Below, piece after piece: positions 28,142 to 37,517 of a stretch of 64,000 bases of DNA; the stretch's first letter is position 1; each line of letters begins with the position of its first letter. Under the pieces are notes generated by a model, which worked only from the letters and a program-made list of their open reading frames with translations, searched no databases and was not told the origin of the DNA. The DNA comes from Persicitalea sp963803495. GTDB taxonomy: Bacteria; Bacteroidota; Bacteroidia; Cytophagales; Spirosomataceae. Made by a program: the position numbers and the translations under genes. The stretch lies in contig CAWDMP010000002.1 in NCBI GenBank assembly GCA_963803495.1, forward strand, positions 3,906,001-3,970,000, in the 5' to 3' direction.

Positions 28142-29203
28142 ATGTCAAGTGAAGTAATATTTTTTGCCGGTTTCGCGGTTTTTGTCATCCTGGTGATGAT
28201 GCTCGACTTGGGGGCGTTCAGCCGTAAGTCGACCAGCCACATCGTCAGTTTCAAAGAGGCTGCTTCGTGGAGCGCCGTGTGGGTGGCCCTGGCCTTGGGT
28301 TTTTACGTTTTTCTGCGTTTTTACGGCCATTGGGTGCACGACATCAGCGATCCGTCCCACCTGGCTGCCGTTCGAAGTACCTACTATCCCAACCTCACCC
28401 TGCCCGCCGATTTCGACGCCGCGCTGACGAAGTTCCAAAACAACATGGCGCTAGAGTACCTCACGGGTTACCTGGTGGAGTACTCGCTCTCGGTCGACAA
28501 TATTTTTGTCTTCATTCTGATTTTCAATTCCTTCGGGGTTCGTGAAATCTACTACAAGAAGGTACTCGTTTGGGGTATCCTGGGATCGATATTTCTGCGC
28601 TTCATTTTTATATTCCTGGGCTCGGCCCTGATTCAGGAGTTTAGCTGGGTACTCTATATCTTCGGTGCTTTTCTGGTGTACACGGGGATTAAGATTTTGT
28701 TCTCCAAAGACGAGGAGGAAGGTATCGACGTGCAGAAACACCCCGCCGTGCGGCTGTCTTCCCGTTACCTCAATGTATTTGAGCGCTACGTAGTCGACAA
28801 CTTCTTCGTGCGGCGCAAGCACAACAACAAGCTGTACGTAACACCGCTGTTCGTGGTCATGATCGTCATCGCCTTCACCGATGTCGTATTCGCGGTCGAC
28901 TCCATTCCGGCCATTTTTTCCATTACCAAAGATCCCTATATCGTGTTTTTCTCCAATGTGTTCGCCATCATGGGGTTGCGGTCGATGTTCTTTTTCCTGG
29001 TCAATATCATCGACATGTTCAGCTACCTCAAGTACGGTTTGGGCGTATTGCTCACGTTCATCGGGCTGAAAATGCTTTTCGAGCATCAACTGCACGAATG
29101 GGGCTTCAGCAATATGTACTCGTTGCTGGTGATCGTCGGGATTCTTGGCATCAGTATCGCTGCTTCCCTACTGTTTCCGCCCAAAGAGAAAGAGGCGGTA
29201 TAG
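28142..29203 (+). CDS. TerC-family integral membrane protein
   Basis: About 353 residues from the ATG at 28142 (MSSEVIFFAGFAVFVILVMM); an earlier in-frame ATG would add an unlikely leader. Multiple membrane helices carry the TerC/Alx signatures: EYLTGYLVEYSLSVDNIFVF, VVMIVIAFTDVVFAVDSIPA and GLRSMFFFLVNIIDMF. The acidic residues within the helices are conserved in this metal (manganese) exporter family, also named after tellurite resistance. No ter operon surrounds it, so a role in metal homeostasis is more likely than tellurite resistance. Confidence 0.9.
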   Translation: MSSEVIFFAGFAVFVILVMMLDLGAFSRKSTSHIVSFKEAASWSAVWVALALGFYVFLRFYGHWVHDISDPSHLAAVRSTYYPNLTLPADFDAALTKFQNNMALEYLTGYLVEYSLSVDNIFVFILIFNSFGVREIYYKKVLVWGILGSIFLRFIFIFLGSALIQEFSWVLYIFGAFLVYTGIKILFSKDEEEGIDVQKHPAVRLSSRYLNVFERYVVDNFFVRRKHNNKLYVTPLFVVMIVIAFTDVVFAVDSIPAIFSITKDPYIVFFSNVFAIMGLRSMFFFLVNIIDMFSYLKYGLGVLLTFIGLKMLFEHQLHEWGFSNMYSLLVIVGILGISIAASLLFPPKEKEAV

Positions 29204-29218
29204 AAATAACGCAACCGT

Positions 29219-29914
29219 TTACTCCGAAAGCCGCTCGATGGGCGTCAGCAGCACTTTTTTGAATACCACTTCCGATCCTTCGGACTGCAAGGCGATGTGC
29301 CCTGTGCGGGCGGTGGCGTCGTAGCCGTAGTTGACGTAGTCGTCGTTCATCCATACTTTTATCGAGTTGCCCAGGCATTCGATCGTCAGTTTGTTCCACT
29401 CACCCACTGGTTTCTCAGAGCCATCGGTGAGGTTAGGAATGCGACGCAGCTTGGTGCCACTGACGCCCCATTGCTCCCGGGGGCCGCGCCGCTTTTCCAT
29501 ATCAGGTACCACAATATCTTCCTGAATGCACCAAAAATCACCCCCATTGGTGTGCATCATCTGTACTTCGATCGACTTCGGGAACATATCGTACAGCGCC
29601 CTGGGGGTCGATACAAACACCAACGCCCCGCAGTTGCCGGGCTTGCCGTCGAAGCGGTATTCCAACTCAAGCCGAAAGTTTTCGTAGGTGCCATCGGTGA
29701 TCAGGTGTCCGCCGGGCGTACCCAGGCTTACCAGCATTTTGTCGCGTACTACAAACGGCATCCGGGCCGTGGCGACGGTGTCCATCTCCGGCACATCGGC
29801 GTGCCAGCCTTTCAAGTCTCTGCCGTTGAAGAGGCTGCGGGATTGAGCGTTCACGGTCAGGCCCGACAAAAGGCAGAACGAGGAAAGCACGAGTGATAAC
29901 GCTGTCTTTTTCAT
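29219..29914 (-). CDS. Secreted DUF1080 (3-keto-disaccharide hydrolase-like) protein
   Basis: A 231-residue protein with a signal peptide (MKKTALSLVLSSFCLLSGLT, cleavage after AQ). The concanavalin-like DUF1080 domain shows SLFNGRDLKGWHAD, NFRLELEYRFDGKPGNCGAL, EVQMMHTNGGDFWCIQEDI and GHIALQSEGSEVVFKKVLL. The family is recorded as 3-keto-disaccharide hydrolase and is expanded in Bacteroidota and Planctomycetota. It ends 15 bp after the convergent TerC gene. Confidence 0.88.
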   Translation of the reverse strand: MKKTALSLVLSSFCLLSGLTVNAQSRSLFNGRDLKGWHADVPEMDTVATARMPFVVRDKMLVSLGTPGGHLITDGTYENFRLELEYRFDGKPGNCGALVFVSTPRALYDMFPKSIEVQMMHTNGGDFWCIQEDIVVPDMEKRRGPREQWGVSGTKLRRIPNLTDGSEKPVGEWNKLTIECLGNSIKVWMNDDYVNYGYDATARTGHIALQSEGSEVVFKKVLLTPIERLSE

Positions 29915-30143
29915 AGATGAGGTTGGTTTTCCTAGAGAAGAGAGAATGGACGTCAGCCTACTATTTTTTGGCGTGCAAGGCTACCTGTATTTATTTTATA
30001 TACAGGATTAAACGTCTTTTCTTGCCACCGCTCTAACCGCCGTACCTCCCGAAAGGAAGGTGTTTCAAACAATTCACCAACCATCTGGCGCGCTGTTTCG
30101 ATCAAAATTGAGGAGCAGAGGGCCGGGAAAAACCAAACAAGCC

Positions 30144-30788
30144 ATGAAAAATCTGATGGGAATAGCCGTAGTATCCGCCATGATGCTGGCCTGTAATCAA
30201 GATCGTAAGCCCACCGCCGATGCAGTGGCCAACGCTGAGCTGACCAGCGCGCTTCAAGAGGCCCAACACGAGACCGAGCTGCAAAAGCTGAACTACGAAC
30301 TCGAGCTACTGAAATCGCAGCAGCAGGGTACCACACCGCGTACGGTAGTCGTGACGGCACCCGTCCAGTCTCGGCCCAATCGACCGGAGGTTTATGGCTA
30401 CCGCAGCAACCTGCCCGCCGAGAAGCCAAACGCCGATGACCGAAGTACCCAGCCGGTCGATGACGCCTGGAAAGCGCCCGAGGCGGACGCGCCCGTTATA
30501 GCCAGCCAGGAGGAAGTACCCGCTGAGCAGCCCGCCACGCCGGAAGCCGCGCCCGCCGAATCGCAGAAGAAGTCCGGGATGAGTAGTGCCGCTAAGGGGG
30601 CCATCATCGGGGCGGGCGTAGGCGCTGCCACCGGAGCCGTAGTGTCCAAGAACAACCGCGTGAAAGGGGCCATCGTCGGCGCCGTGGCCGGGGCCGGGGT
30701 GGGTACGGTAGCCGGCGTGGTTGTCGACAAGAAAAAGGAAAAATCGAACGGTACGCCTTACTACGCTACCAACGGATTCTTAAAATAG
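30144..30788 (+). CDS. Glycine-zipper lipoprotein
   Basis: About 214 residues from the ATG at 30144 (MKNLMGIAVVSAMMLACNQD), giving a lipoprotein signal with the lipobox MLAC. A short coiled-coil-like segment (ALQEAQHETELQKLNYELEL) and a proline/alanine-rich linker precede a C-terminal glycine-zipper region, GAIIGAGVGAATGAVVSK then GAVAGAGVGTVAGVVVDKKK. Such YMGG-type zippers insert in or near membranes. Function unknown; a structural envelope role is likely. A bidirectional terminator follows. Confidence 0.78.
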   Translation: MKNLMGIAVVSAMMLACNQDRKPTADAVANAELTSALQEAQHETELQKLNYELELLKSQQQGTTPRTVVVTAPVQSRPNRPEVYGYRSNLPAEKPNADDRSTQPVDDAWKAPEADAPVIASQEEVPAEQPATPEAAPAESQKKSGMSSAAKGAIIGAGVGAATGAVVSKNNRVKGAIVGAVAGAGVGTVAGVVVDKKKEKSNGTPYYATNGFLK

Positions 30789-30802
30789 TAGGCAGATTTC
30801 AT

Positions 30803-30838
30803 AAAAAAAGCCCCGTACACATCGTACGGGGCTTTTTT
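30803..30838. terminator. Bidirectional terminator between the convergent lipoprotein gene and eda
   Basis: AAAAAAAGCCCCGTA, a 7-nt loop, then TACGGGGCTTTTTT: a GC-rich stem with A- and T-runs on both sides. It works for the plus-strand lipoprotein gene and, directly at its stop codon, for minus-strand eda. Confidence 0.9.
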
Positions 30839-31502
30839 AGCGTAAGGCTTTGGTAAAGCCCATGCACTCTTTTATTTTTTGCTCGATCCAATCGTAGTCT
30901 TTCGCCGCAAGTACTTCCTTAGGAAAAAGATGTGAGCCCATGCCGACGCAGTACGCGCCCGCACCAAACCACTCGGCGAAACTGTCGGCGGTGGGTTTGA
31001 CACCCCCCGTGACCATGATCTTCAGGTCGGCCATCGGGCCGCGCACCGCTTTCAAAAAAGCAGAACCTACCACCTCGCCGGGAAATAGTTTGACTACCTC
31101 GGCGCCCGCCTGCCTGGCGTTGTAAATCTCGGTGAGCGTGGCCACACCCGGTAGCCAAGGCACCTCGGCCGCGGCGCAGGCCCGGCCCACGGCTGGATTC
31201 AGCACGGGCGTTACCACAAAGTCCGCCCCAGCGTAAATAAATTTATTCGCTGATTCCTCGTCGTATATCGTGCCGATGCCAATCGCGAGGTCGGGCAAAT
31301 GCTGGTGCGCGTAGGCAGCCAGCTTCTCGAAAGTGGCGAGTGCGTTGGTGCCCCGATTGGTAAATTCAAAAACCCGTAACCCCGCCCGGTGCGTGGCCTT
31401 GAGTACTTCGATCGCCACCTCGACATCGTCGTGGTAGAACAACGGTAAAACGCCGCCTTCGTGCAAGGCGTCGAGGATAGTTTCTTTTTTAAGACGAGCC
31501 AT
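30837..31502 (-). CDS. eda: 2-dehydro-3-deoxy-phosphogluconate (KDPG) aldolase
   Basis: A 221-residue class I aldolase that splits KDPG to pyruvate and glyceraldehyde 3-phosphate, the last step of uronate breakdown. Family motifs are VLPLFYHDDVEVAIEVLKA, FVVTPVLNPAVGRACA and KLFPGEVVGSAFLKAVRGPM; in the latter the Lys forms the Schiff base (VVKLFP). It is the last gene of the uxuA-uxaC-kdgK-eda operon. The stop overlaps the terminator. Confidence 0.92.
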   Translation of the reverse strand: MARLKKETILDALHEGGVLPLFYHDDVEVAIEVLKATHRAGLRVFEFTNRGTNALATFEKLAAYAHQHLPDLAIGIGTIYDEESANKFIYAGADFVVTPVLNPAVGRACAAAEVPWLPGVATLTEIYNARQAGAEVVKLFPGEVVGSAFLKAVRGPMADLKIMVTGGVKPTADSFAEWFGAGAYCVGMGSHLFPKEVLAAKDYDWIEQKIKECMGFTKALR

Positions 31503-31598
31503 ATTTTTTTGGTTAAAAGATTTTAAAAGGGGGAGGGGTGGACGGGAAAAGTGGGAAAGGTAAAAGGGAAGTCGCTACCATCCACCGTCCACCGAAAT

Positions 31599-32594
31599 TT
31601 ACCTTTTTATTCTTCCTGACGTTTCCCCCAGTCGGATGGCTTCGACTTCGGCTTCGGTGCTGACGAGCGCATCGCCTTCGATGGTATGCTTGAGGGCCGA
31701 GGCGGCCACGCCAAATTCCAGGGCTTTTTGTTCGTCGTTGAAGCGGATCAATCCGTGAATCAGTCCGGCGATGAAAGCGTCGCCGCCGCCTACGCGGTCC
31801 ACGATCGGATTAATGTCGATATCGTTGGTTTCCAGCATTTCCTGGCCATTCCATAAGTAGGCGCGCAATAAATTGTGGCTGGCGCTTCTGGACGTACGTT
31901 GGGTATCGACCACGCGACTGACTTGCGGAAAGGCAGCTTGTAGTTTCAGGCAAGCATCTTTGAAGTCAGTACATTCGATGCCGAATATCTCGCGTACATT
32001 GATCGGATTGGCGATCACCAGGTCGGTACCAGCGGTGAGCTCGGGTAGGATGTCGGCGGGCGTTTTGCCGTACTTCCAAAGATTGGAGCGGTAAAAAATA
32101 TCGCCCGATACCGTCATGCCCCTGCGCCGCGCCGCCTGAATGGCGTGCAGACACAAGTCAGCGGCTTCCTGCGAGAGCGCGGGGGTGATACCCGCCCAGT
32201 GAAACCAGGTGGCATCCTTGAATATTTCGTCCCAATCGTACTCCGCCGGGTCGGTCGTGGCGAACGATGAGCCCGCCCGGTCGTACACGATCTGGCTGCC
32301 CCGCAAAGCGGCGCCGGTTTCGAGGTAGTACACTGCCATGCGTGGCCCGCCGTACTGGATATGAGAAATGTCCACGCCGTGAAAACGCAGGTACTGCGCC
32401 GCCGCCCGACCGATGGGCGAGTCGGGGAAGCGCGTGACGTGGGCCGTGCGATGTCCCCAATAGGCCAGGGCGGAGGCTACGTTGGCTTCGCCACCGGCGT
32501 AGGTGACATCGAAGGAGCGGGCTTGCTCGAAACGGGAAAATCCGGGCGTGCTGAGCCGGAGCAGTACTTCGCCGAGGGTAACGATTTGGGCCAT
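31599..32594 (-). CDS. kdgK: 2-keto-3-deoxygluconate kinase (PfkB family)
   Basis: A 331-residue ribokinase-fold sugar kinase. It starts MAQIVTLGEVLLRLSTPGFS and has the substrate motif AGGEANVASALAYWG and the second signature VDRVGGGDAFIAGLIHGLIR, with the catalytic Asp in GGDAF. Genomic context indicates phosphorylation of 2-keto-3-deoxygluconate from UxuA, giving KDPG for Eda. Confidence 0.9.
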   Translation of the reverse strand: MAQIVTLGEVLLRLSTPGFSRFEQARSFDVTYAGGEANVASALAYWGHRTAHVTRFPDSPIGRAAAQYLRFHGVDISHIQYGGPRMAVYYLETGAALRGSQIVYDRAGSSFATTDPAEYDWDEIFKDATWFHWAGITPALSQEAADLCLHAIQAARRRGMTVSGDIFYRSNLWKYGKTPADILPELTAGTDLVIANPINVREIFGIECTDFKDACLKLQAAFPQVSRVVDTQRTSRSASHNLLRAYLWNGQEMLETNDIDINPIVDRVGGGDAFIAGLIHGLIRFNDEQKALEFGVAASALKHTIEGDALVSTEAEVEAIRLGETSGRIKR

Positions 32595-32750
32595 GGGGTG
32601 GGGCTTTCGGCCGAAGGCGCTCGGCCGTCGACCTAATTCTATTGATTGATTGCTACGCTTTTTTTAGAGCCAGGGCAAAGGTATTCATTTTGGTCAATTC
32701 AGGAAATGAACAACCACCGTGGCTTTTTTAAAAAAAATAAACAGCAAAAT

Positions 32751-34184
32751 CTAAAACCCGAAGTAGTCCCTGGCATTATGGTAGCTGATGTTTTGTACCA
32801 TCTTGCCGAGCCAGGGTAGGTCGTTGGGTAGTTCTCCGTTCTCGACGTCGGTACCGATTAGGTTGCACAGGATGCGGCGGAAGTACTCGTGCCGGGGATA
32901 GGAGAGAAAACTGCGCGAGTCGGTGAGCATCCCCACGAAACGGCTCAGCAGTCCCATGTTCGAGAGCGTGTTCATTTGTTTTTCCATACCGTCTTTCTGA
33001 TCCTGGTACCACCAGCCCGAGCCAAACTGCACCTTACCCGCCACACTGCCGTCGTTGAAGTTGCCTACCATGGTCGCCATCACCTCGTTGTCGGAGGAGT
33101 TGAGGTTGTAAAGTACCGTCTTAGCCAGTTGATTGGTCGAATCCAGCTTGTCCATGAACTTCGACAGCGCCTCCGCCTGACTGAAATCGCCGATCGAATC
33201 CCAGCCCGTATCGGGGCCCAGGTTGCGGAGCGCGCGGGAATTGTTGTTGCGCAGGGCACCGAGGTGAAACTGCTGCGCCCATCCTTTGGCGTGGTCCATC
33301 TTGGCTAGTTCGTACAGGAGCGTCGACTTGTAAGTGTCGCACGCCTCCTGATCGGGCGCTTGTCCCGAAACCGCCAAAGCCGCCGCCGCCTGCGCCGCAT
33401 CGTGGTCGAAACGCGTGGCGTACATGTGTTCCAGGCCGTGGTCGGAAAGCCGCCCGCCCATTGCGGCGAAGTACTCGTGGCGCTTTGCCAGGGCTTTCAG
33501 CAGATCATTATAAGAATAGTCCGAGCTTTCGATTCCGGCTACTTCGCACAGATTCTCGACATAAGCGCGGTAGGCCGTCGGGTCGTCGATAAGCAGCATC
33601 GACTTATCGGCCCGAAAGGTAGGCAGTACCTGTATGTCCAAATCGCTGTCCTGAATAGCCCGATGATGCTCGAGCGAATCGGCGGGATCGTCGGTGGTGC
33701 AAATCACCCGCACGTTCATTTTGAGTAGCAGGTTGCGTACGCTGTACTCGGGGCTGCGGAGCTTGGCTGAGCACTCTTCGTAAATATCGCGCGCCGAGTC
33801 GGCATTGAGTACCACGTCGATGTCGAAGTACCGCAGCAGTTCCAGGTGCGTCCAGTGGTACAGCGGATTGCGCATGGTGTAGGGTACCGTTCCCGCCCAC
33901 TTCTCGAACTTTTCCCAATCCGAGGCGTCGCCCGTGCAGTAGCGCTCATCGATGCCGTTGCTACGCATCGCCCGCCACTTGTAATGGTCGCCGTAGAGCC
34001 AGGCCTGCGTCAGGTTTTCGAATTGATGGTCCTGCGCGATCAGGTCGGGCGGCAGGTGGCAATGGTAGTCGATGATCGGCATCGCCTTGGCGAAATCATG
34101 GTAGAGCCGCCGGGCGGTTTCATTTCTCAGCAAGAAATCATCGTTGATAAAGGTCTGCGTGGCTTTATGCTGTAATACAGTCAT
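32751..34184 (-). CDS. uxaC: Glucuronate isomerase
   Basis: A 477-residue amidohydrolase-fold isomerase interconverting glucuronate and fructuronate (or galacturonate and tagaturonate). The N-terminal metal motif MPIIDYHCHLPPDLIAQ is present. So are VICTTDDPADSLEHHRAIQD and SFLSYPRHEYFRRILCNLIG. It lies 11 bp after uxuA, indicating co-transcription. Confidence 0.95.
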   Translation of the reverse strand: MTVLQHKATQTFINDDFLLRNETARRLYHDFAKAMPIIDYHCHLPPDLIAQDHQFENLTQAWLYGDHYKWRAMRSNGIDERYCTGDASDWEKFEKWAGTVPYTMRNPLYHWTHLELLRYFDIDVVLNADSARDIYEECSAKLRSPEYSVRNLLLKMNVRVICTTDDPADSLEHHRAIQDSDLDIQVLPTFRADKSMLLIDDPTAYRAYVENLCEVAGIESSDYSYNDLLKALAKRHEYFAAMGGRLSDHGLEHMYATRFDHDAAQAAAALAVSGQAPDQEACDTYKSTLLYELAKMDHAKGWAQQFHLGALRNNNSRALRNLGPDTGWDSIGDFSQAEALSKFMDKLDSTNQLAKTVLYNLNSSDNEVMATMVGNFNDGSVAGKVQFGSGWWYQDQKDGMEKQMNTLSNMGLLSRFVGMLTDSRSFLSYPRHEYFRRILCNLIGTDVENGELPNDLPWLGKMVQNISYHNARDYFGF

Positions 34185-34195
34185 GTGGTGGAAGG

Positions 34196-35383
34196 TTAAC
34201 TGTTAAGATTTCGTTCGATTCCCATGGCCAGGCCGCGCAGTTCAGCCAGGCCGCGCAGGCGACCGATGGCGGTGTAGCCGGGATTGGTACGCTTGGTGGC
34301 GCTGAGGTCGTCGAGCATTCGGTGACCGTGGTCGGGACGATAGGGCAGTCTCCGGTCGGGTCGGTTGGCCTGTTGGCGTTTTTGTCGTTCCCGCAGGAGC
34401 GCGTGCATGACGCCGTACATGTCCACATCGCCATTCAGATGGTCGGCTTCGTAGAAGCTACCGTCGGCCTCGCGCCGTGTGGCCCGCAAATGCACAAAGT
34501 GGATGCGATCACCGAGCCGTTCGACCATGCCCACCAAGTCGTTGTCGGATCTTACACCGTAGGAGCCGGTGCAAAAGCACAGCCCGTTGGCGGGCAGGTC
34601 ACAACTCTCCAGCAATTGTCGCGCGTCCGCTTCGGTACTCACCACGCGCGGCAAGCCCAGGATCGGGTAGGGTGGGTCGTCGGGATGTATGGCGAGTCGT
34701 ACCCCTGCCTCCTGCGCGGCGGGCGCTATCTCTTTGATGAATTGGTACAAGTTAGCGCGCAAAGCGGAATCGTCGATAGTATCGTAAGTAGCCAACACTT
34801 CCCTAAATTCCTCAATGGTAAAGCTCTCTTCCGAACCGGGCAAGCCCGCAATGACATTGCGCGTCAAGCGACGGATGCTTTCCTCGTCGGCCGCCTCGAG
34901 CCAGGTTTTAGCTAGCTGCTGCTGAGTTTCTGAATACTGGGCCGTAGCTTTTTCTCTTTTTAAAATATAAAGTTCAAAGGCCGCAAATTGGGTGGCATCG
35001 AAGCGCAGGCCCGTCGAGCCGTCGGGCATCGGAGCGTCGAGGTCGGTGCGCGTCCAGTCCAGCACGGGCATAAAGTTGTAGCAAACGGTGTCGATCCTAC
35101 TTTTGCCCAGATTATAAATCGACTCCTTATAGTTTTCTATGTACTTCTTGAAATCACCAGTCCGGGTTTTGATCGCCTCGTGCACCGGAATGCTCTCCAC
35201 AACCGACCACGACAGCTTGGCTGTCTCGATCTCGTTCTTGCGACTTGCGATTTCCGCGGCACTCCATGTCTTACCGTTGGCGAGGTGATGCAGGGCCGTT
35301 ACCACGCCTGTGGCACCAGCCTGCCTGACGTCAGCCAACGAAACCGGATCATTTGGCCCAAACCATCGCCATGTTTCCTCCAT
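34196..35383 (-). CDS. uxuA: Mannonate dehydratase
   Basis: A 395-residue TIM-barrel enzyme that dehydrates D-mannonate to 2-keto-3-deoxygluconate. The N-terminus MEETWRWFGPNDPVSLADV and segments KTWSAAEIASRKNEIE, RLAIHPDDPPYPILGLPRV and the C-terminal YRPDHGHRMLDDL are diagnostic. It is the first gene of the uronate operon. The linking enzyme, fructuronate reductase (UxuB), is not in this window. Confidence 0.95.
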   Translation of the reverse strand: MEETWRWFGPNDPVSLADVRQAGATGVVTALHHLANGKTWSAAEIASRKNEIETAKLSWSVVESIPVHEAIKTRTGDFKKYIENYKESIYNLGKSRIDTVCYNFMPVLDWTRTDLDAPMPDGSTGLRFDATQFAAFELYILKREKATAQYSETQQQLAKTWLEAADEESIRRLTRNVIAGLPGSEESFTIEEFREVLATYDTIDDSALRANLYQFIKEIAPAAQEAGVRLAIHPDDPPYPILGLPRVVSTEADARQLLESCDLPANGLCFCTGSYGVRSDNDLVGMVERLGDRIHFVHLRATRREADGSFYEADHLNGDVDMYGVMHALLRERQKRQQANRPDRRLPYRPDHGHRMLDDLSATKRTNPGYTAIGRLRGLAELRGLAMGIERNLNS

Positions 35384-35540
35384 AAAGATGTTTGTTTTTT
35401 TACGGGGCCGCCCGCGCGGTTGTGTAATTAATGTAGAAGGTTTAACTGAGAGAGCGTTTTGCTTACCAGAATGAACAAACAGACATCAGTTCAACGATTC
35501 AACACCGCGGCGGCGGACCGCTTCAACGATTACACAATCT

Positions 35541-36155
35541 TCAAGCTACCAGACGATTTTCCGGTACCCTTTCCCTTAGTACTTTCAAAGCCCGGCCCAT
35601 CTGAGTTTCTACCGTTTTGATCGAAATTTTAAGCTCCTCGGCGATTTCACGGTACCTCAGCCCTTGCTCACGGCTCATTCTGAAAATAAGCTGACATTGT
35701 CGCGGCAGGTCGCTGATGCACCCTTCGACGCGATCGTAAAACTCGTTGAACAGTACTTCTTCCACAGGCGTGTGGTGGTCGGCGTAAGCAATGTTCCACT
35801 GAATGCTTTCCAGCGTCTCACGCTTCCGAACCCGATGCAACTTGAGTTTGAGATAGTCGAGCGACTGGTTGCGCACCGAGCGATAGATGTACGCTTCGAA
35901 GGACGTGTGTACTTCGATCTGCTCCCGGTTTTTCCAAAGCTTCACAAACACATCCGAGACTACTTCCTCGGCAACTTCGCGCGCTACCACCACTCGCATG
36001 GAATAGGTACAAAGCGGATAATAGTAGGAGTTGAACAGCTCACGATAAGCGACATAATCGCCATCATTCACAACTTTCTTGAACAGTACCTCCAGCCTGC
36101 CGGGACAGACACGAGGTTTGATCGCCGATTTGGCCAAGATAGTAGTATAGATCAT
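35541..36155 (-). CDS. ECF sigma factor of the Bacteroidota-expanded type
   Basis: A 204-residue sigma-70 family factor with region 2 (YRELFNSYYYPLCTYSMRVV, then VSDVFVKLWKNREQIE and FEAYIYRSVRNQSLDYLK) and region 4 (GLRYREIAEELKISIKTVET, then MGRALKVLRE). No FecR-type anti-sigma or SusCD pair is adjacent, which is unusual for this type. It lies upstream of the uronate operon on the same strand and divergent from the LacI gene. A role in uronate or polysaccharide use is possible but unproven. Confidence 0.88.
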   Translation of the reverse strand: MIYTTILAKSAIKPRVCPGRLEVLFKKVVNDGDYVAYRELFNSYYYPLCTYSMRVVVAREVAEEVVSDVFVKLWKNREQIEVHTSFEAYIYRSVRNQSLDYLKLKLHRVRKRETLESIQWNIAYADHHTPVEEVLFNEFYDRVEGCISDLPRQCQLIFRMSREQGLRYREIAEELKISIKTVETQMGRALKVLRERVPENRLVA

Positions 36156-36298
36156 ATAGGAATAAGTTGGTAATTGCGTTTTTTAAAGAAAACCTTTCAG
36201 CATTCGGCGATGTGATTCTTTCATTAAGGAAGAAGTCTAAGTATTATTTCCTCGAAACGCTAAGTTTTATCTTGAAAAAGGTCAATGTTTCTCCGCAA

Positions 36299-36342
36299 CC
36301 GTTCCCGGGACCGTTCCCGAAAATTCAATATTTTCCGGGAAT
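36299..36342. promoter_or_regulatory. Repeat-rich putative operator upstream of the LacI gene
   Basis: Two direct copies of CCGTTCCCG (36299-36307, 36311-36319) are followed by a near-perfect inverted repeat TTCCCGAAAA (36314-36323) and TTTTCCGGGAA (36331-36341), one C longer. It lies in the 285-bp divergent region between the ECF sigma and LacI genes. Such a cluster could be a LacI-family or other regulator site; no direct evidence links it to a protein. The rest of this intergenic stretch shows nothing else. Confidence 0.4.
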
Positions 36343-36440
36343 CATGCTTTTTGTATTAATTTGGACGCAACAAAACAGATGCACTCCCGGATAAGCAAAA
36401 CCATAAGATTGAATTTTTTCAAGATACCCCCCCGATTGAA

Positions 36441-37517
36441 ATGAAGAACGCCACGATCACAATCAAGGAGATTGCCCGGCAACTCGGTATCTCGAAATCG
36501 ACGGTTTCCCGGGCCCTGCGCGATAGCTCCGAAATAAGCGACGCTACCAAGGAGCGCGTCATTTCGCTGGCGCGGGCGCTCAACTATACCCCTAACTCGA
36601 TAGCCCTCAGCCTATTGAAAAACCAAACCCAGACGATCGGGATCATCGTACCCGCCATCGACAATGCCTTCTTTTCGATGGCGATCGGTGGGGTGGAGGA
36701 TGTGGCGTACCAGCGGGGGTACCATGTCATGATCTACCAAAGCCACGACTCCTACGAACGCGAGCAGAATGCGGTCCGTCATATCGGCGACCGCCGGGCC
36801 GACGGCCTCATCGTGTCGGTAGCCAGCCATTCGCTGCAGTATAATCACTTCACCGAGCTACAGAATCGGGGCATACCGATCGTTTTCTTCGACCGGGGCA
36901 GTAGTATCGTCGAGACGCACAAGGTACTCGTGGACGACTACGCGGGTGCCTTCGCGGGTACCGAACACCTGATCGAGCAAGGGTGCCAGCGCATCGCGCA
37001 CATATCGGGCCCCATGAGCCTGACGATCAGCCGCAACCGCTTCCGCGGCTACCGGGATGCGCTCGAGAAGCATAAATTACCTTTCCGGGAAGAGTGGGTG
37101 GTGTCGGCGGAGTTTGACCAGGAAGACGGAACCGAACGCGCCTACCAACTCATGGCGCTTCGCGAGCGGCCCGATGCCATTTTCGCCGCCAGCGACCGGA
37201 TTGCCATTGGGGTGCATTGGGCATTGCGGCAGCTTGGCTATCGGATGCCCCAGGACGTCGCACTGCTGGGATTTTCCGACTTGGGAATATCGGTACTACT
37301 CGATCCACCGATGAGTTCGGTATCGCAACCATCGTTCGAAATGGGCCGACAGGCGGCCGAGCTATTATTGGAACTCATCGAAAACAAAAATACCCCGGTC
37401 GCTTACGAAACCAGGGTACTTGGTACTAAATTGCTCGTTCGGGAGTCGAGCCGTAAAGCTAGCGTTCGAGCCGATCCAACTTCCGCTGAAACTCCCGGAG
37501 AATCTTATCCTTCATAG
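36441..37517 (+). CDS. LacI-family transcriptional regulator
   Basis: A 358-residue repressor-type regulator. The N-terminal helix-turn-helix and hinge (ITIKEIARQLGISKSTVSRA, then NYTPNSIALSLLKNQTQTIG) and the periplasmic-binding-protein-like sensor domain (IIVPAIDNAFFSMAIGGVED, RPDAIFAASDRIAIGVHWAL) are intact. It lies near the uronate operon and is the best candidate to control it. The last 20 or so residues overlap the 3' end of the convergent DUF349 gene by 59 bp and look non-family-like, so the stop may be misplaced by a local indel. Confidence 0.92.
   Translation: MKNATITIKEIARQLGISKSTVSRALRDSSEISDATKERVISLARALNYTPNSIALSLLKNQTQTIGIIVPAIDNAFFSMAIGGVEDVAYQRGYHVMIYQSHDSYEREQNAVRHIGDRRADGLIVSVASHSLQYNHFTELQNRGIPIVFFDRGSSIVETHKVLVDDYAGAFAGTEHLIEQGCQRIAHISGPMSLTISRNRFRGYRDALEKHKLPFREEWVVSAEFDQEDGTERAYQLMALRERPDAIFAASDRIAIGVHWALRQLGYRMPQDVALLGFSDLGISVLLDPPMSSVSQPSFEMGRQAAELLLELIENKNTPVAYETRVLGTKLLVRESSRKASVRADPTSAETPGESYPS

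Noticed and set aside
28142..29203. Tellurite-resistance island
   Set aside because: A lone TerC-family gene without other ter genes is more likely metal homeostasis.
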